64,000 bases of DNA from Mycolicibacterium peregrinum (GCF_001665625.1 NZ_LZSY01000044.1:1-64000); one strand, 5' to 3'. Shown: positions 24,984 to 35,345, counted from the stretch's first letter. Notes: generated from the letters alone by a model not told the origin. Numbers and translations are program-made.

Positions 24984-26564
24984 TCACGCCACGGTGAAGT
25001 ACACCGTATGCCAGCCGGTGGCGCCGTCGGGCACGGTCGAGGCTTGGTCTGACGTCTGAACCGCCCCGGTGTTGTCGGTGGCCCGCACCGTGATGGTGTG
25101 GTCGCCTGGGCCGCTCGCCTGCCAGGGCAGGCTCCACAACCGCCAGGTCTGGTCGGAATAGGCGGCCCCCAATTGGGCGGGTTGCCATGGGCCGTCGTCG
25201 ATTCGGACCTCGACGCCGCGGACGCCCCGGTTCTGCGCCCAGGCCACACCGCCGAATGTCGTCGGCCCCGCCGGCACCTGCTGGCCCCGCTTCGGGACGT
25301 CGATGCGTGACTCGGTCTTGATCGGGGCGCGCGGCGCCCAGCCCTGTCTGGTCCAATAGGCCTCGGCCCGGTCGAAGCGGGTCAATTCCAGATCGGTGAC
25401 CCATTTGGTGGCCGACACGTAGCCGTAGAGTCCGGCGATCACCAGCCGAGCCGGGTAGCCGTGCTCGACGGGTAGCGGCTGTCCGTTGAGGCCGACGGCC
25501 AACAGCGCGTCGCGGCCATCGTTCAGGGCTTCGACCGGGGTGCCCACGGTGAATCCGTCGACCGAGGTCGACAGCAACATGTCCGCGCCCGGGTCCACAC
25601 CCGCCGCCCGCAGCAGGTCGGCGAGTCGGTAGCCGGTCCACATCCCGTTCGAGATCAGGTCGCCACCAACTTGATTGGACACGCACGTGAGTGTGACGGC
25701 CTTCTCGACGGCTTCGAACCGGTCAAGGTCGTCGAAGCTGTAGGTGATTTCGCGGGCGACCATGCCGTGAATGCGTAGCCGCCACGCGTCGCGGCTCAGC
25801 TGGGGAACGCTGAGCGCGGTGTCGACGCGGTAGAAGTCGGCGCTGTCGGTGATGAAACTCGGCAGGGCAACGTTTTTCGGTTGGACGTCGGGCGGGACCG
25901 GGGGAGCCGGCACGCGGGGCCGGGGCAGTACCGAGATTTCGCGTTCGGCCGCGACCGAACTCGTCACCCGGGTGACGAAGAAACCGAGAAGCCCGGTCGC
26001 CGCGCCGAATCCGAGTAGACCGGCGGTGGCCAACCATGTCCTTCTGGAGGTGTCGACGTGCTCAGCGTCGGTGTCGGCAGCGGCGTCGGCGTCGGGGGTG
26101 GTCCAGACCCGCTGCACGAGCAGTCGCAGCGCCGCCACCCCACACGCGGTGCCCACCACCGTGGGCACGATGTCGAGCACTGCTGCGCCGGGCCGGGAGA
26201 GGACGGCCGCGCAGGCGATCAGTCCGGCGACGATGAAGATCGCGCTGCCGATCGGACGGTGCCTGGTCTCGTACGTCGCGGCGAGGGCGGCGACGGTGGC
26301 GATGACCGCCAGCACGACGACGGCGAGAAACAGCTTGTCCAGGCTGCCCAGGGTTTGAATCACCCATTCCTTGACCGGACCCGGGGTCAGGTCCACGACC
26401 GCCGAGCCGACCGCGTTGCGTGGATCGGCCGGTGCCCCAAACGGAATGCCCGCCAGCGTGGCGACGCCGAGCGCGACCGCGGCGGCGGCAACTCCGCCGA
26501 GCATGCGCGCGTTCGGCGAGGGCTCGGACGAGGGGCCCGACGAGGACGACGAGGACTGAGTCAT
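24984..26564 (-). CDS. Molybdopterin-dependent sulfite-oxidase-fold oxidoreductase (Rv0218-like)
   Basis: A 526-residue membrane-anchored molybdoenzyme. The N-terminal 200 residues contain about five hydrophobic segments, and RRTWLATAGLLGFGAATG near residue 173 is an internal segment with a twin-arginine-like start. The C-terminal domain from about 235 is the sulfite oxidase/YedY (MsrP) fold, with YSFDDLDRFEAVEKAVTLTCVSNQVGG holding the molybdenum-binding cysteine, then GYVSATKWVTDLELT. A dimerisation Ig-like domain follows (about 420-526). Substrates for this branch are unknown; MsrP reduces protein methionine sulfoxide. ATG 26564 (MTQSSSS) is preferred over the upstream start. Confidence 0.85.
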   Translation of the reverse strand: MTQSSSSSSGPSSEPSPNARMLGGVAAAAVALGVATLAGIPFGAPADPRNAVGSAVVDLTPGPVKEWVIQTLGSLDKLFLAVVVLAVIATVAALAATYETRHRPIGSAIFIVAGLIACAAVLSRPGAAVLDIVPTVVGTACGVAALRLLVQRVWTTPDADAAADTDAEHVDTSRRTWLATAGLLGFGAATGLLGFFVTRVTSSVAAEREISVLPRPRVPAPPVPPDVQPKNVALPSFITDSADFYRVDTALSVPQLSRDAWRLRIHGMVAREITYSFDDLDRFEAVEKAVTLTCVSNQVGGDLISNGMWTGYRLADLLRAAGVDPGADMLLSTSVDGFTVGTPVEALNDGRDALLAVGLNGQPLPVEHGYPARLVIAGLYGYVSATKWVTDLELTRFDRAEAYWTRQGWAPRAPIKTESRIDVPKRGQQVPAGPTTFGGVAWAQNRGVRGVEVRIDDGPWQPAQLGAAYSDQTWRLWSLPWQASGPGDHTITVRATDNTGAVQTSDQASTVPDGATGWHTVYFTVA

Positions 26565-26594
26565 CGTCACCCAACCTACTCCGGACACCAGGCA

Positions 26595-26628
26595 GGGAGC
26601 CTGCCGTTAGGGGTGACGACAGGCTCCC
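26595..26628 (-). terminator. Hairpin downstream of fbpC
   Basis: GGGAGCCTG (26595-26603) pairs perfectly with CAGGCTCCC (26620-26628) around a 16-base loop, 15 bases past the fbpC stop. No U-tract follows on the minus strand, so it is a probable but non-canonical terminator separating fbpC from the molybdoenzyme gene. Confidence 0.55.
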
Positions 26629-26643
26629 CGGGTGGGTGGATCT

Positions 26644-27720
<1,077 letters not shown>

Positions 27721-27802
27721 TCACACGCGTAACAACACCGGTCGCGCAGATCGCGGTTTACTAACGGTTGGAACTCGGCGCCGAGACCCTTTGCCGGGAG
27801 GC

Positions 27803-29203
27803 TCAGCGTCCGGCCGTGGTGAGCGCCTGCTTGACGGTGGCCCGGCGCTCCTCGATCGCCCGGCCGATGTCCTGAAGCAGCACCGGCTTTCGCGCCACCA
27901 GATCCTCGATGCAGTCGCGGTCGAATTGCGCAACGGTGACCTCGGTCAGCGCGTATGCCGTGGTGGTGACCGGTTCTCTGGTCAGAGCGGTCTGCCCGAG
28001 AAAGTCGCCCTGTTCCAGGGACAGCACCGGGACGAACAGGTCGTCCGCACCGGCCACGGCCAACTGCACCGTGCCTGCGACGATGAAAGTCATGCGCTTG
28101 GGAACCTGCCCGACGACCTGGATGACCTCGTCCCTGCCGTAACGGGTGAGCCGGGCGTGCGGGAGCAACTCGCCCTGGTCCTCCGGGCTCAGGCGCAGCG
28201 TCGGTGCGATGAGACGCAGCGTTTGTTCGACGCGTTCGGTGGTCGCGAACTCGTCCTCGGCCTCGTCCAGGTGCAGACCGGCCCGCCGCGAGGCGTACCA
28301 GGTCCAGCGAAGGAAGGTGGATCTGGCGGAGAAATCGTCGGCGGGGGAATGCAGCGGGATCTGGGTCTTGTACTGCAATGCGCCGGCCGGGACCGTGGAC
28401 ACCGTGCCGTCGGTACGTAGCTGGGGCAGTCGGCGGGCCACCTCGTTGAGCACGCGGCAGACTTCGTCGGGGGCGTCATCGACGGCGAACACCGTGATCA
28501 CCGTGATGGTGTGCGCACCGAGCGGGCGGCTCAGGTTGGTGAATGATGCTCCGGCCAGCACGGAGTTCGGGATCACCTGCAGGCCGCTGCCGGTGTCGAT
28601 ATGTGTTGCGCGCCAGTTGACCTCGACGACGCGTCCGCGCGCCGACGGCGCATCGACCCAGTCGCCGAGTTGGAACGGCTGCTCGAACAGCACGAGAAGC
28701 CCGGAGATGATCTGGCCGACCGAGTTCTGCAGGGCCAGGCCCAGCACGATAGAGGAAACACCGAGGGCGGTGAAAAGCCCACCGATGTTGGCGCCCCAGA
28801 TGTAGGCGAAGATCAAGCCGATACCGATGGCGATCAGTGCGAACCGGGCGACGTCGAGGAAGATCGACGGAATTCGTTTGCGCCAGCTGCCTTCCGGTGC
28901 ACTCTGGAACAGCGTCGCGTTGAGTCCGGACAGCAACAGCACCAGCACGACGAACCCGAACACCGTCGAGACGATCCGCACCGGCGTGGCTTCTCCGGAG
29001 ATCTGCATCGCCTGGATCAGCAGGATCAGCAGCGCACCCAGCGGCAGGATGTAGGTGCGGACCAGGTGAACCGGACCGGCCAGGAAGCTGCCGCGCCGGC
29101 GCAGTGCGTTCTGCAGTTCGGTGAGCAGAACCAGGCAGACCGGAAAGCCGACCGCCACACCGACGGCCCAGTAGAACCAGGGAGCGTCGAGCACGCCGCT
29201 CAT
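27803..29203 (-). CDS. MscS-type channel with C-terminal cyclic-nucleotide-binding domain
   Basis: A 466-residue membrane protein. Four hydrophobic helices (about 10-30, 45-65, 75-95, 118-138) precede an MscS core with the pore segment GLFTALGVSSIVLGLALQNSVGQIISGLLVLFEQPFQLGDWV. The beta domain contains GRVVEVNWRATHIDTGSG. After a helical linker, residues about 325-460 form a cNMP-binding domain (FLGQTALTREPVTTTAYALTEV corresponds to the phosphate cassette). This fits the Rv2434c type. Its ATG overlaps the TGA of the cyclase-domain gene (ATGA), so the two are coupled. It probably senses cyclic nucleotide to gate ion flow; which ion or nucleotide is unknown. Confidence 0.85.
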   Translation of the reverse strand: MSGVLDAPWFYWAVGVAVGFPVCLVLLTELQNALRRRGSFLAGPVHLVRTYILPLGALLILLIQAMQISGEATPVRIVSTVFGFVVLVLLLSGLNATLFQSAPEGSWRKRIPSIFLDVARFALIAIGIGLIFAYIWGANIGGLFTALGVSSIVLGLALQNSVGQIISGLLVLFEQPFQLGDWVDAPSARGRVVEVNWRATHIDTGSGLQVIPNSVLAGASFTNLSRPLGAHTITVITVFAVDDAPDEVCRVLNEVARRLPQLRTDGTVSTVPAGALQYKTQIPLHSPADDFSARSTFLRWTWYASRRAGLHLDEAEDEFATTERVEQTLRLIAPTLRLSPEDQGELLPHARLTRYGRDEVIQVVGQVPKRMTFIVAGTVQLAVAGADDLFVPVLSLEQGDFLGQTALTREPVTTTAYALTEVTVAQFDRDCIEDLVARKPVLLQDIGRAIEERRATVKQALTTAGR

Positions 29204-31353
29204 CGTCGGTCCCGCAGCTGCCAGATCGGCTCGTCGGCCCCGTCGACCTGAACAGTGCCCGCCGGCTCGAGATCGCGAGTGTCGCCCATCACCTCGAACA
29301 CCCGCTCGGTCACGTACACGCCCGGCTGCGGTGAGCCCCGTTGAACCCGGTAGGCGAGGTTGACCGCCGAACCCCACATGTCGTAAGCCAGGTTGGAGCG
29401 TCCGACCAGGCCGCTGCTCACCGCGCCGGTATCGATGCCCGCACGCAGCTCCAGCTCGGTCCCGGCCTCGGTGTTGAACCGTTCGATGATGCGCTGCATT
29501 TCGAGGGCGAAGTCGACCGTCCGCCGCACATTGTCGAGCCGCGGCACGCTCAACCCGGAGCTGGCCCAATAGCCGTTGCGTAGGGTGCGCACCCGTTCTA
29601 CGCCGAGATCATCTGCGGCGGCATCGAATTGGTGCACCAGGCGGTTGACGATGGCCAGCGCTTCCTCCGATGGCATCTCGGAGGTCAGCTCATCCAACCC
29701 GATCGTGTCGGCGAACAGGACCGTCACGTTGTGGTGGTCCTGCGCGATGGTCTCCTCGCCGTCGCGGTAGCGCTGCACGACCGACTCCGGCATGAGCGTG
29801 CGCAGCAGCCGGTCGTTCTCCCGGCGCTGCTCGGCGAGCAGATCTTCCTTGATCGCCAGGTTGCGGCTCATGTCGTTGAATGCTGTTGTCAGATCACCGA
29901 ACTCGTCCCTGGATTGCACGGGAAGCGACACGTCGTAGTCGCCTGCGCCGATCTGTTGGGCGCCGGCCTCCAGCCTGCGCAGTGGCCGGACGAACAACCG
30001 GGCCAGCATCATCGCCGCCAGGCACACGATGAAGGTGATGACGACGGTCGACAACACCAGGGTGCGGGTGAACGTCGCCACGGGCGCGAAGGCCTCCGCC
30101 GTGTCGATCTTGGCGATGATCGACCAGTTCAATCCGTGCAGCGTCACCGGTGCGTAGGCCTGCAGCGTCTCGTTGCCCAGGTAGTCGTCCTCGATCACGG
30201 TCCCGGTCTGACCGCGCAGGGCGGATCGCGTGGCCTCCGTCTCGACCGGCTGCACCAGCGTGGTCCCGTGCTGACTGAGCGATTTCTGCGCCACCGCCGG
30301 CGGTGTTCCGGCGTCGATGACGTCGCGTTCGAACTTTTGCGGATTCTCCAGGAACAGACGTGAATCCGACCTCATGAGACCATCGGGACCAACCACGAAG
30401 GTCTCGCCGGTGGTGCCCATCCCGGCGGTTTCCCACTGCTTGTCGGCCGTCATGAGCCGGTTGATCTTGGAAATCGGGAATTGCAGGGCCAGCACTCCCT
30501 CGACCCGACCGGGTGGGCCCACCGGCGCCATCATCCAGGCCGTGGGCTCATCGGCCGGTTGGTAGTCACCGAAATCGGTCACCCCGACATAGTCGACGGT
30601 GTTGGACGCCAGGGTCTTCTCGTAGGCGTCGCGCAGCAGGCTCTGCCGGTACGGCCCGGTGACGATGTTGGTGCCCAGGTCGATGCCCTTGTACGCGGTG
30701 TAGACCACGTTGCCGGCGGTGTCGAGCAGCAGAGCATCCTCGAACTGGAAGCGTTCGACGATCTCGCGGAAGTAGTCGTTGAACCGGGCGTTCGCCGCGG
30801 ACCAGGCACTGCCGTCACGGGCGTCGTCGACCCTGATCGACTTCTCCGGGTCGGCGACCGGTGCCGTGTAGTTCGCCTGCAGATATTTCTGTGCGTTGGA
30901 GGTGGGCAGTAGCCGTGCCACATCCACGGTGTCACCGGTCTGCTTCTCTTCCACCGGCTTGAACTGGTCGTTGTAGTAGTCGACGATCGACTGCCATTGC
31001 TGTGGGTTGATCGTCGAGTTGCCGAGCTGACCGAATGCGCCGGAGAATGCCTCCACGGCCTCGACCGTCGTCGTTCCCCGGGTGTAGACGATCAGGGAAT
31101 CCTCGAGGTCGGCGAACTTCGACTCCAGCTGACGTGTTTGCGATTCCCGGACCTCGGTCAACCGGTCGAACACCGACTGACGAAGCGATGACCTACCGGA
31201 CTGGTAGCCGATGGCGCCGACGACGGCGGCGGACAGAATGCTGGTCACCAGCAGCATCACCAGCAGCTTTGACTGAATGCTGATCCGGGACATGACGCGT
31301 CGACGCACAGTCCTGGTGGGAGCGACGCGCTCGGCGGGGGCTGTTGTAGTCAT
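29200..31353 (-). CDS. Membrane receptor with class III cyclase domain (degenerate site)
   Basis: A 717-residue receptor: cytosolic N-terminus, helix near 30-50, long extracytoplasmic dCache-like sensor (about 51-400), second helix, a HAMP domain (RLFVRPLRRLEAGAQQIGAG) and a C-terminal cyclase domain from about 540. The first metal Asp (D549, LFADTIG) and the D658/N665/R669 set (YDMWGSAVNLAYR) are kept. The expected Lys and second metal Asp of the KTIGD segment are replaced by Arg589 and Asn593 (VRTLRNGY). The domain may therefore be inactive or altered. It overlaps the MscS/cNMP gene by four bases, resembling Rv2435c-Rv2434c. On the minus strand TAATCT is about ten bases before ATG 31353. 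Confidence 0.85.
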   Translation of the reverse strand: MTTTAPAERVAPTRTVRRRVMSRISIQSKLLVMLLVTSILSAAVVGAIGYQSGRSSLRQSVFDRLTEVRESQTRQLESKFADLEDSLIVYTRGTTTVEAVEAFSGAFGQLGNSTINPQQWQSIVDYYNDQFKPVEEKQTGDTVDVARLLPTSNAQKYLQANYTAPVADPEKSIRVDDARDGSAWSAANARFNDYFREIVERFQFEDALLLDTAGNVVYTAYKGIDLGTNIVTGPYRQSLLRDAYEKTLASNTVDYVGVTDFGDYQPADEPTAWMMAPVGPPGRVEGVLALQFPISKINRLMTADKQWETAGMGTTGETFVVGPDGLMRSDSRLFLENPQKFERDVIDAGTPPAVAQKSLSQHGTTLVQPVETEATRSALRGQTGTVIEDDYLGNETLQAYAPVTLHGLNWSIIAKIDTAEAFAPVATFTRTLVLSTVVITFIVCLAAMMLARLFVRPLRRLEAGAQQIGAGDYDVSLPVQSRDEFGDLTTAFNDMSRNLAIKEDLLAEQRRENDRLLRTLMPESVVQRYRDGEETIAQDHHNVTVLFADTIGLDELTSEMPSEEALAIVNRLVHQFDAAADDLGVERVRTLRNGYWASSGLSVPRLDNVRRTVDFALEMQRIIERFNTEAGTELELRAGIDTGAVSSGLVGRSNLAYDMWGSAVNLAYRVQRGSPQPGVYVTERVFEVMGDTRDLEPAGTVQVDGADEPIWQLRDRR

Positions 31354-31413
31354 TGAATCCCGAAGATTAGCTTGTCACGATGTATTGCGTGAGGCTGCGC
31401 GACAAACTTCGTC

Positions 31414-31851
31414 ATGACTGATCAGTTGGACTTGCAGAGATTCGTCGACGCCCAGGCCGGCGTCTATGCAGACGTTTGCGCCGAGTTGCGGGACGGCCGC
31501 AAGCGCAGTCACTGGATCTGGTTCGTCTTCCCCCAGCTGCGCGGGCTCGGCCGGAGCTCGACGGCTGCCCACTACGGCATCGCGTCGGCCGAGGAGGCAC
31601 GTGCGTACCTGGCCCACCCGACTCTGGGCTCGAGGCTTCGGGAATGCGCTCGGCTGGTTGCGCAGGTCGAGGGGCGCACCGCCGAGCAGATCTTCGGCCG
31701 GCCGGACTGCCTGAAGGTCCGCTCCTCCATGACGCTGTTCGCCGCCGTTGCCGATCCGGCCGACCGCGCAGATTTCCAGGCCGTGCTCGACAAGTTCTAC
31801 GACGGACTCGGTGATCCGAGGACTCTCGAAATGCTCAGTGCGGCTGAATGA
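31414..31851 (+). CDS. DUF1810 protein (Rv1873-like)
   Basis: A 145-residue DUF1810 protein with RFVDAQAGVYADVCAELRDG, KRSHWIWFVFPQLRGLGRS, HYGIASAEEARAYLAHP and KVRSSMTLFAA. The domain is related to the NADAR fold, which removes ADP-ribose or acts on nucleotide-linked sugars, but no activity is shown for DUF1810. Length equals that of Rv1873 as I recall it. It starts at ATG 31414, divergent from the cyclase receptor, and its 3' end overlaps the convergent amylase gene by 17 bases. Confidence 0.9.
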   Translation: MTDQLDLQRFVDAQAGVYADVCAELRDGRKRSHWIWFVFPQLRGLGRSSTAAHYGIASAEEARAYLAHPTLGSRLRECARLVAQVEGRTAEQIFGRPDCLKVRSSMTLFAAVADPADRADFQAVLDKFYDGLGDPRTLEMLSAAE

Positions 31852-33136
31852 TCAGCCAACCGTGCGGAGGAACCTCCGTCTGGCTCAGGTCGTCCTGGGG
31901 TGGTGCACCCGACCCCGCGATCACCCGACCCGATGCCACTCCGAGGTCGGGCAGCGACAACAGCAGCGGTGCATCGCCGATGTTGAGCGCGACGATCAGC
32001 GATTCGGGACCGGCGGCGGTCCGGTAGACGTACTGCGTGTTGGTCAGTAGCAACGGTGACGTGGTCGCGGTGTGCAGCCACGGATGCCGTCGCCGCAGCC
32101 CGATCAGATACTGATGCAGTCGCAGCGCATCGGAATCCTCTGGTGCCGTGGTGAATTCCGGCCGCACGGCATCGTCGCCGCCGCGCCGCTCCTCCTTGAC
32201 GCCGCGGTAGGCCGACTCGTCGCCGGCATAGATGCTCGGGGTTCCTCCGACCGTCAGCAGCAACACCAGGGCATGTTCTAGGTGCGCGGCATTCTGCAAC
32301 TGGCTGGCGATCCGGGTCACGTCATGATTGCCCACGAAGGTCAGCGGTACGAACGTGCCGAGAAAGTCGTTGTGCCGCTTGAGTCCCCAGTCCAGTTCGT
32401 GGAAGTTGCCGTCGTTCAGGCTGCTCCAGATCGCCTTCCACAGTTCGTACTGGGTCACCGAGTCGAAGGTGGAGGCGTCGACGGTCGCGGCATAGTCACC
32501 GTGGATCACCTCACCGACGAACCAGGCGTCGGGGAACTCGCGGCGCACCGACGGCAGCACCTGCGCCCAGAACCGGTCGGGTACCGCGTACGCCGCGTCG
32601 AGGCGCCAACCGTCGGCGCCTCGGCTCAGCCAGTGCCGCAACACCGAGGCGGTGTGGTCGACCACCGCGGGCTCGTCGTGGTTGAGCGCGATCAGCTCGC
32701 CGTGGCCTTCGAACGTGTCAAAACCGTTGCCACGGCGGCGAAACCAACGGGACGCGGGGTGGTCGGGTCCGCCGTCGAGCGCCTGCCGGTACTGGGCGAA
32801 TTCGGTGCCGACATGGTTGAACACCCCGTCGAGCAGGATGCGCAGCCCGCGCCCTCGGGCCTCGGCAACCAGGTGATCGAAGTCCTCGTCGTCACCCAGG
32901 CGCGGATCGATGCGGAAATGATCGGTGGTGTCGTAGCCGTGGGTGCGCGAGGAGAAGATCGGTCCGAGCGCGACGCCCGAGGCGCCGAGTTGCACGGCGT
33001 GATCCAGCCAGCCGACGATCCGGCGTAACCGGTGCTCGTCGGCCGACGGCGGCGGGTCCGCGGGGAACGCACCGACGAAACCCAGGGGATAGATCTGCCA
33101 CCAGATGGCATGTGCGATCCACGCGGGCTCAGCCAC
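31835..33136 (-). CDS. GH13 alpha-amylase family glycosidase
   Basis: A 433-residue GH13 enzyme with the TIM-barrel motifs in order: DGVFNH (region I), DGWRLDAAY with the nucleophile Asp (II), FVGEV with the acid/base Glu (III), and FVGNHD (IV). It opens AWWQIYPLGFVGAFP-like (IWWQIYPLGF), close to sucrose/maltodextrin glycosidases. There is no signal peptide, so it acts in the cytoplasm, probably on alpha-glucan oligosaccharides or glycogen-derived sugars. The C-terminal beta domain is short and ends in HGWLIIQPH. Its start overlaps the upstream deaminase gene by eight bases, implying a two-gene operon. Confidence 0.88.
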   Translation of the reverse strand: MAEPAWIAHAIWWQIYPLGFVGAFPADPPPSADEHRLRRIVGWLDHAVQLGASGVALGPIFSSRTHGYDTTDHFRIDPRLGDDEDFDHLVAEARGRGLRILLDGVFNHVGTEFAQYRQALDGGPDHPASRWFRRRGNGFDTFEGHGELIALNHDEPAVVDHTASVLRHWLSRGADGWRLDAAYAVPDRFWAQVLPSVRREFPDAWFVGEVIHGDYAATVDASTFDSVTQYELWKAIWSSLNDGNFHELDWGLKRHNDFLGTFVPLTFVGNHDVTRIASQLQNAAHLEHALVLLLTVGGTPSIYAGDESAYRGVKEERRGGDDAVRPEFTTAPEDSDALRLHQYLIGLRRRHPWLHTATTSPLLLTNTQYVYRTAAGPESLIVALNIGDAPLLLSLPDLGVASGRVIAGSGAPPQDDLSQTEVPPHGWLIIQPH

Positions 33137-33608
33137 GAAACTTCGCCGCGTACAGGTCTTTCATGGTCTCGGCCAGTTCGGTGGCCGGCCCGTCCACGTC
33201 TACACCAGGAGCCACGGTGGTGATGGGCAGTGGTGCCACCGGTCCGGCCGGGACGCCCCATTCGGCGAGCCAGCCGCTCAGCTGGGCCGAGGACGTGGCG
33301 TAGACGATGCGGCCGAGACCGACCCAGGCGTGCGCCGCCGAGCATATCGGGCAGTGTTCGCCGGAGGTGTACACCGTGGCGCGGGCCCGGTCCTCGGGTT
33401 TCAGATGCTCGACGGCCCAGCGGGCGATGGCGAACTCAGGGTGCTGGGTGGCATCCCCGTCCTTGACCCGGTTGCGGTCGGCGAACACCGTCGTCCCTGC
33501 CTCGTCGACCAGGATCGAGCCGAAGGGCTCGTCGCCGTCCTCGAGTGCTTCACGGGCCAAATCGACACATTTGCGCAGCTGACCGAGGTCGTTCTCGCTG
33601 ATGGCCAC
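33129..33608 (-). CDS. Nucleoside/guanine deaminase-like zinc enzyme
   Basis: A 159-residue cytidine-deaminase-fold protein. Zinc-site residues appear as HPEFA (a variant of the usual HAE, keeping His and Glu) and EHCPICSAAH (the PCxxC motif with the first Pro replaced by His). DEPFGSILVDEAG is typical of the guanine deaminase/TadA-like group. It should hydrolyse an amino group from a purine or pyrimidine, substrate not readable. The GH13 gene begins within its last eight bases. It ends 35 bases from the TPR gene on the same strand. Confidence 0.85.
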   Translation of the reverse strand: MAISENDLGQLRKCVDLAREALEDGDEPFGSILVDEAGTTVFADRNRVKDGDATQHPEFAIARWAVEHLKPEDRARATVYTSGEHCPICSAAHAWVGLGRIVYATSSAQLSGWLAEWGVPAGPVAPLPITTVAPGVDVDGPATELAETMKDLYAAKFRG

Positions 33609-33643
33609 GAGGCGAGTTTACGCCGGTGCCGACCTCGGGCAGC

Positions 33644-35332
33644 TCACGCGCCGCCACAGCAGGGATCTGCCACGTCGAGGCGGCAGGCGCAGGAGGCGCG
33701 CACGGCAACGTCGGCCCGTGCCCGCGCCAACTCCAGTTGTTGGCCGATGATGGCGGCCTCGGCGTCGCGGCCGAGCCGACGGAGGCACTCGTGGTAGCCG
33801 TGCAGGCTCCACACGTTGTTCGGATGGTGGCTGGACCGGCTGAGCGTCGGATCCAGGCCCAGGTCGGCGGCATAGACTCCGGCGGCCTCCTCGACGTGGC
33901 CCTGCTCGAGCAGCAGTGCGCCGTAGGCGTGCCTTGTTGGTTGCATCCAGCCCCACGGTTCGTCGTAGGGCAGCGCGTCGTCGAGTTCGATGGCCCGGCG
34001 CAGATAGCCGAAGGCAGTGTCGTAATCGCCGTCGCGATAGGCGATTTCGCCGTTGAGCATCTGTTCGGCGATGGCGAGGATGTCCAGGCTGGTGTTGTTG
34101 AACAGGTAGCGCGAGTCGGGAATGCGCGCGTAAGCCGCCACGAAGCTGTCTCGTTCCGCGCGGGCCTGCTCCACCTGCCCGGTCGCTGCGTAGGCGACGC
34201 CCCGGCCGTAGTGGATCGTCGCGGTGGTGGTGCAGTACAGCTCGGGATCGGCGGGAAGAGGTTCGGCGATCAGATCGTTCCAGCGGCCGAACCGCACCAG
34301 CACGTGCACCCGCAAGGGGACGAACGCCTCCAGCCAGTCGGCCATCGGAGGTGAGGCGACCGAGAACACCTCGGGAGTCAGTTGGGCGGCCAGTTCCTCC
34401 GCCGCGTCCAGCGCGATCTGCGAACTGCCCTCGAACATGGCCGAATACACCACGAAATGCAGGTCGTGGGCACGGTAGAGCGAATAGAAGTTGAGTGCAC
34501 CTTCGCGTTCGACGAACTTGCGGTCGGCGTGTACCGCGGCGAGGTTGGCCGTCACCGAACTGCGGTAGTCGCCGCACAGCACGTCGATGTGGCTGGCCAT
34601 GTGTTGCAGGTGTCCGGCATCGGGCACCAATCCACGCAACAGATCGGCGGCCGGCAGCGCGGCCTGTGGTGTCGTCGACATCTCCATCGCGTGGATGTAG
34701 AGGTGCAGCACCCCTGGGTGTTGCCGCCCGGCCGCGGTCGCCAGCGCGACGTCGAGGATCCGTTTGGCCTCCACCACACGAGATCCCGGGGCGGGCTCAC
34801 CGGTGCGGCCGTCCCACAGTGCCCATGCGGTCACGTTCAGTAGGGCATCGGCGGCCAGGGTCTGCACATCGATGTCGTCGGGATGGGCCACGGCCATGGC
34901 TGCCATCGCATCGGCGTAGTCGGCGTGCCCGGCCGTCAGGGCTTCATCGTCATCGGGGTCGGCGGTCGGAAATCGCTTCTGCAGCGCGGAGATCAGGTCG
35001 CGTTCCAGCGTCGATGCCCGGCCGGTCGCAGCGCGCTCGAGTTCGGCCCGGGCCCGGGTCAGCGACGTGCTCAGATCGGCGGGGTCGAATGCGTCCCAGG
35101 CCTTGTTGTAGTTGGGGCCGACGGCGTAGGCGATACCCCACCGGGCGAGGGCGAACTCGGGGTCGAGTTGCAGGGCACGCTCGAAGCACCGGATCGCCTC
35201 TTCGTGGTTGAAGGCGTACGACCAGACCATGCCGCGGTCGAACCAGACCTGGGCCGGTGGCGAAGGGGTGTCCGTCGGCCGGTGATAGGTCCCGAGCCGG
35301 TAATACGGTTCGGTCTGGGCGGGATCCGTCAC
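33644..35332 (-). CDS. Tetratricopeptide-repeat protein with Cys-rich tail
   Basis: A 562-residue alpha-helical repeat protein. TPR-like units include WSYAFNHEEAIRCFERALQLDPEFA near residue 35, HPGVLHLYIHAMEMSTTP, and GDYDTAFGYLRRAIELDDALP near 455. The final 20 residues have ASCACRLDVADPCCGG, four or five cysteines that might bind metal. No signal or membrane segment is seen. GTG 35332 was selected because TAGCGT lies seven bases upstream (leaderless type); the frame can extend to an ATG at 35377 within a KstR-like operator. It is divergent from the hotdog thioesterase and may be co-regulated with it. Function unknown. Confidence 0.7.
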   Translation of the reverse strand: MTDPAQTEPYYRLGTYHRPTDTPSPPAQVWFDRGMVWSYAFNHEEAIRCFERALQLDPEFALARWGIAYAVGPNYNKAWDAFDPADLSTSLTRARAELERAATGRASTLERDLISALQKRFPTADPDDDEALTAGHADYADAMAAMAVAHPDDIDVQTLAADALLNVTAWALWDGRTGEPAPGSRVVEAKRILDVALATAAGRQHPGVLHLYIHAMEMSTTPQAALPAADLLRGLVPDAGHLQHMASHIDVLCGDYRSSVTANLAAVHADRKFVEREGALNFYSLYRAHDLHFVVYSAMFEGSSQIALDAAEELAAQLTPEVFSVASPPMADWLEAFVPLRVHVLVRFGRWNDLIAEPLPADPELYCTTTATIHYGRGVAYAATGQVEQARAERDSFVAAYARIPDSRYLFNNTSLDILAIAEQMLNGEIAYRDGDYDTAFGYLRRAIELDDALPYDEPWGWMQPTRHAYGALLLEQGHVEEAAGVYAADLGLDPTLSRSSHHPNNVWSLHGYHECLRRLGRDAEAAIIGQQLELARARADVAVRASCACRLDVADPCCGGA

Positions 35333-35339
35333 GAGGCTG

Positions 35340-35345
35340 ACGCTA
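35340..35345 (-). promoter_or_regulatory. -10 element for the TPR gene
   Basis: On the minus strand TAGCGT (35345-35340) lies seven bases before GTG 35332, the spacing of a leaderless start. It decides the start over ATG 35377. Confidence 0.45.

Noticed and set aside
27774..27785. Perfect 12-bp palindrome CTCGGCGCCGAG after the channel gene
   Set aside because: Short GC palindromes are frequent at this base composition; no U-tract or partner motif supports a terminator or operator.
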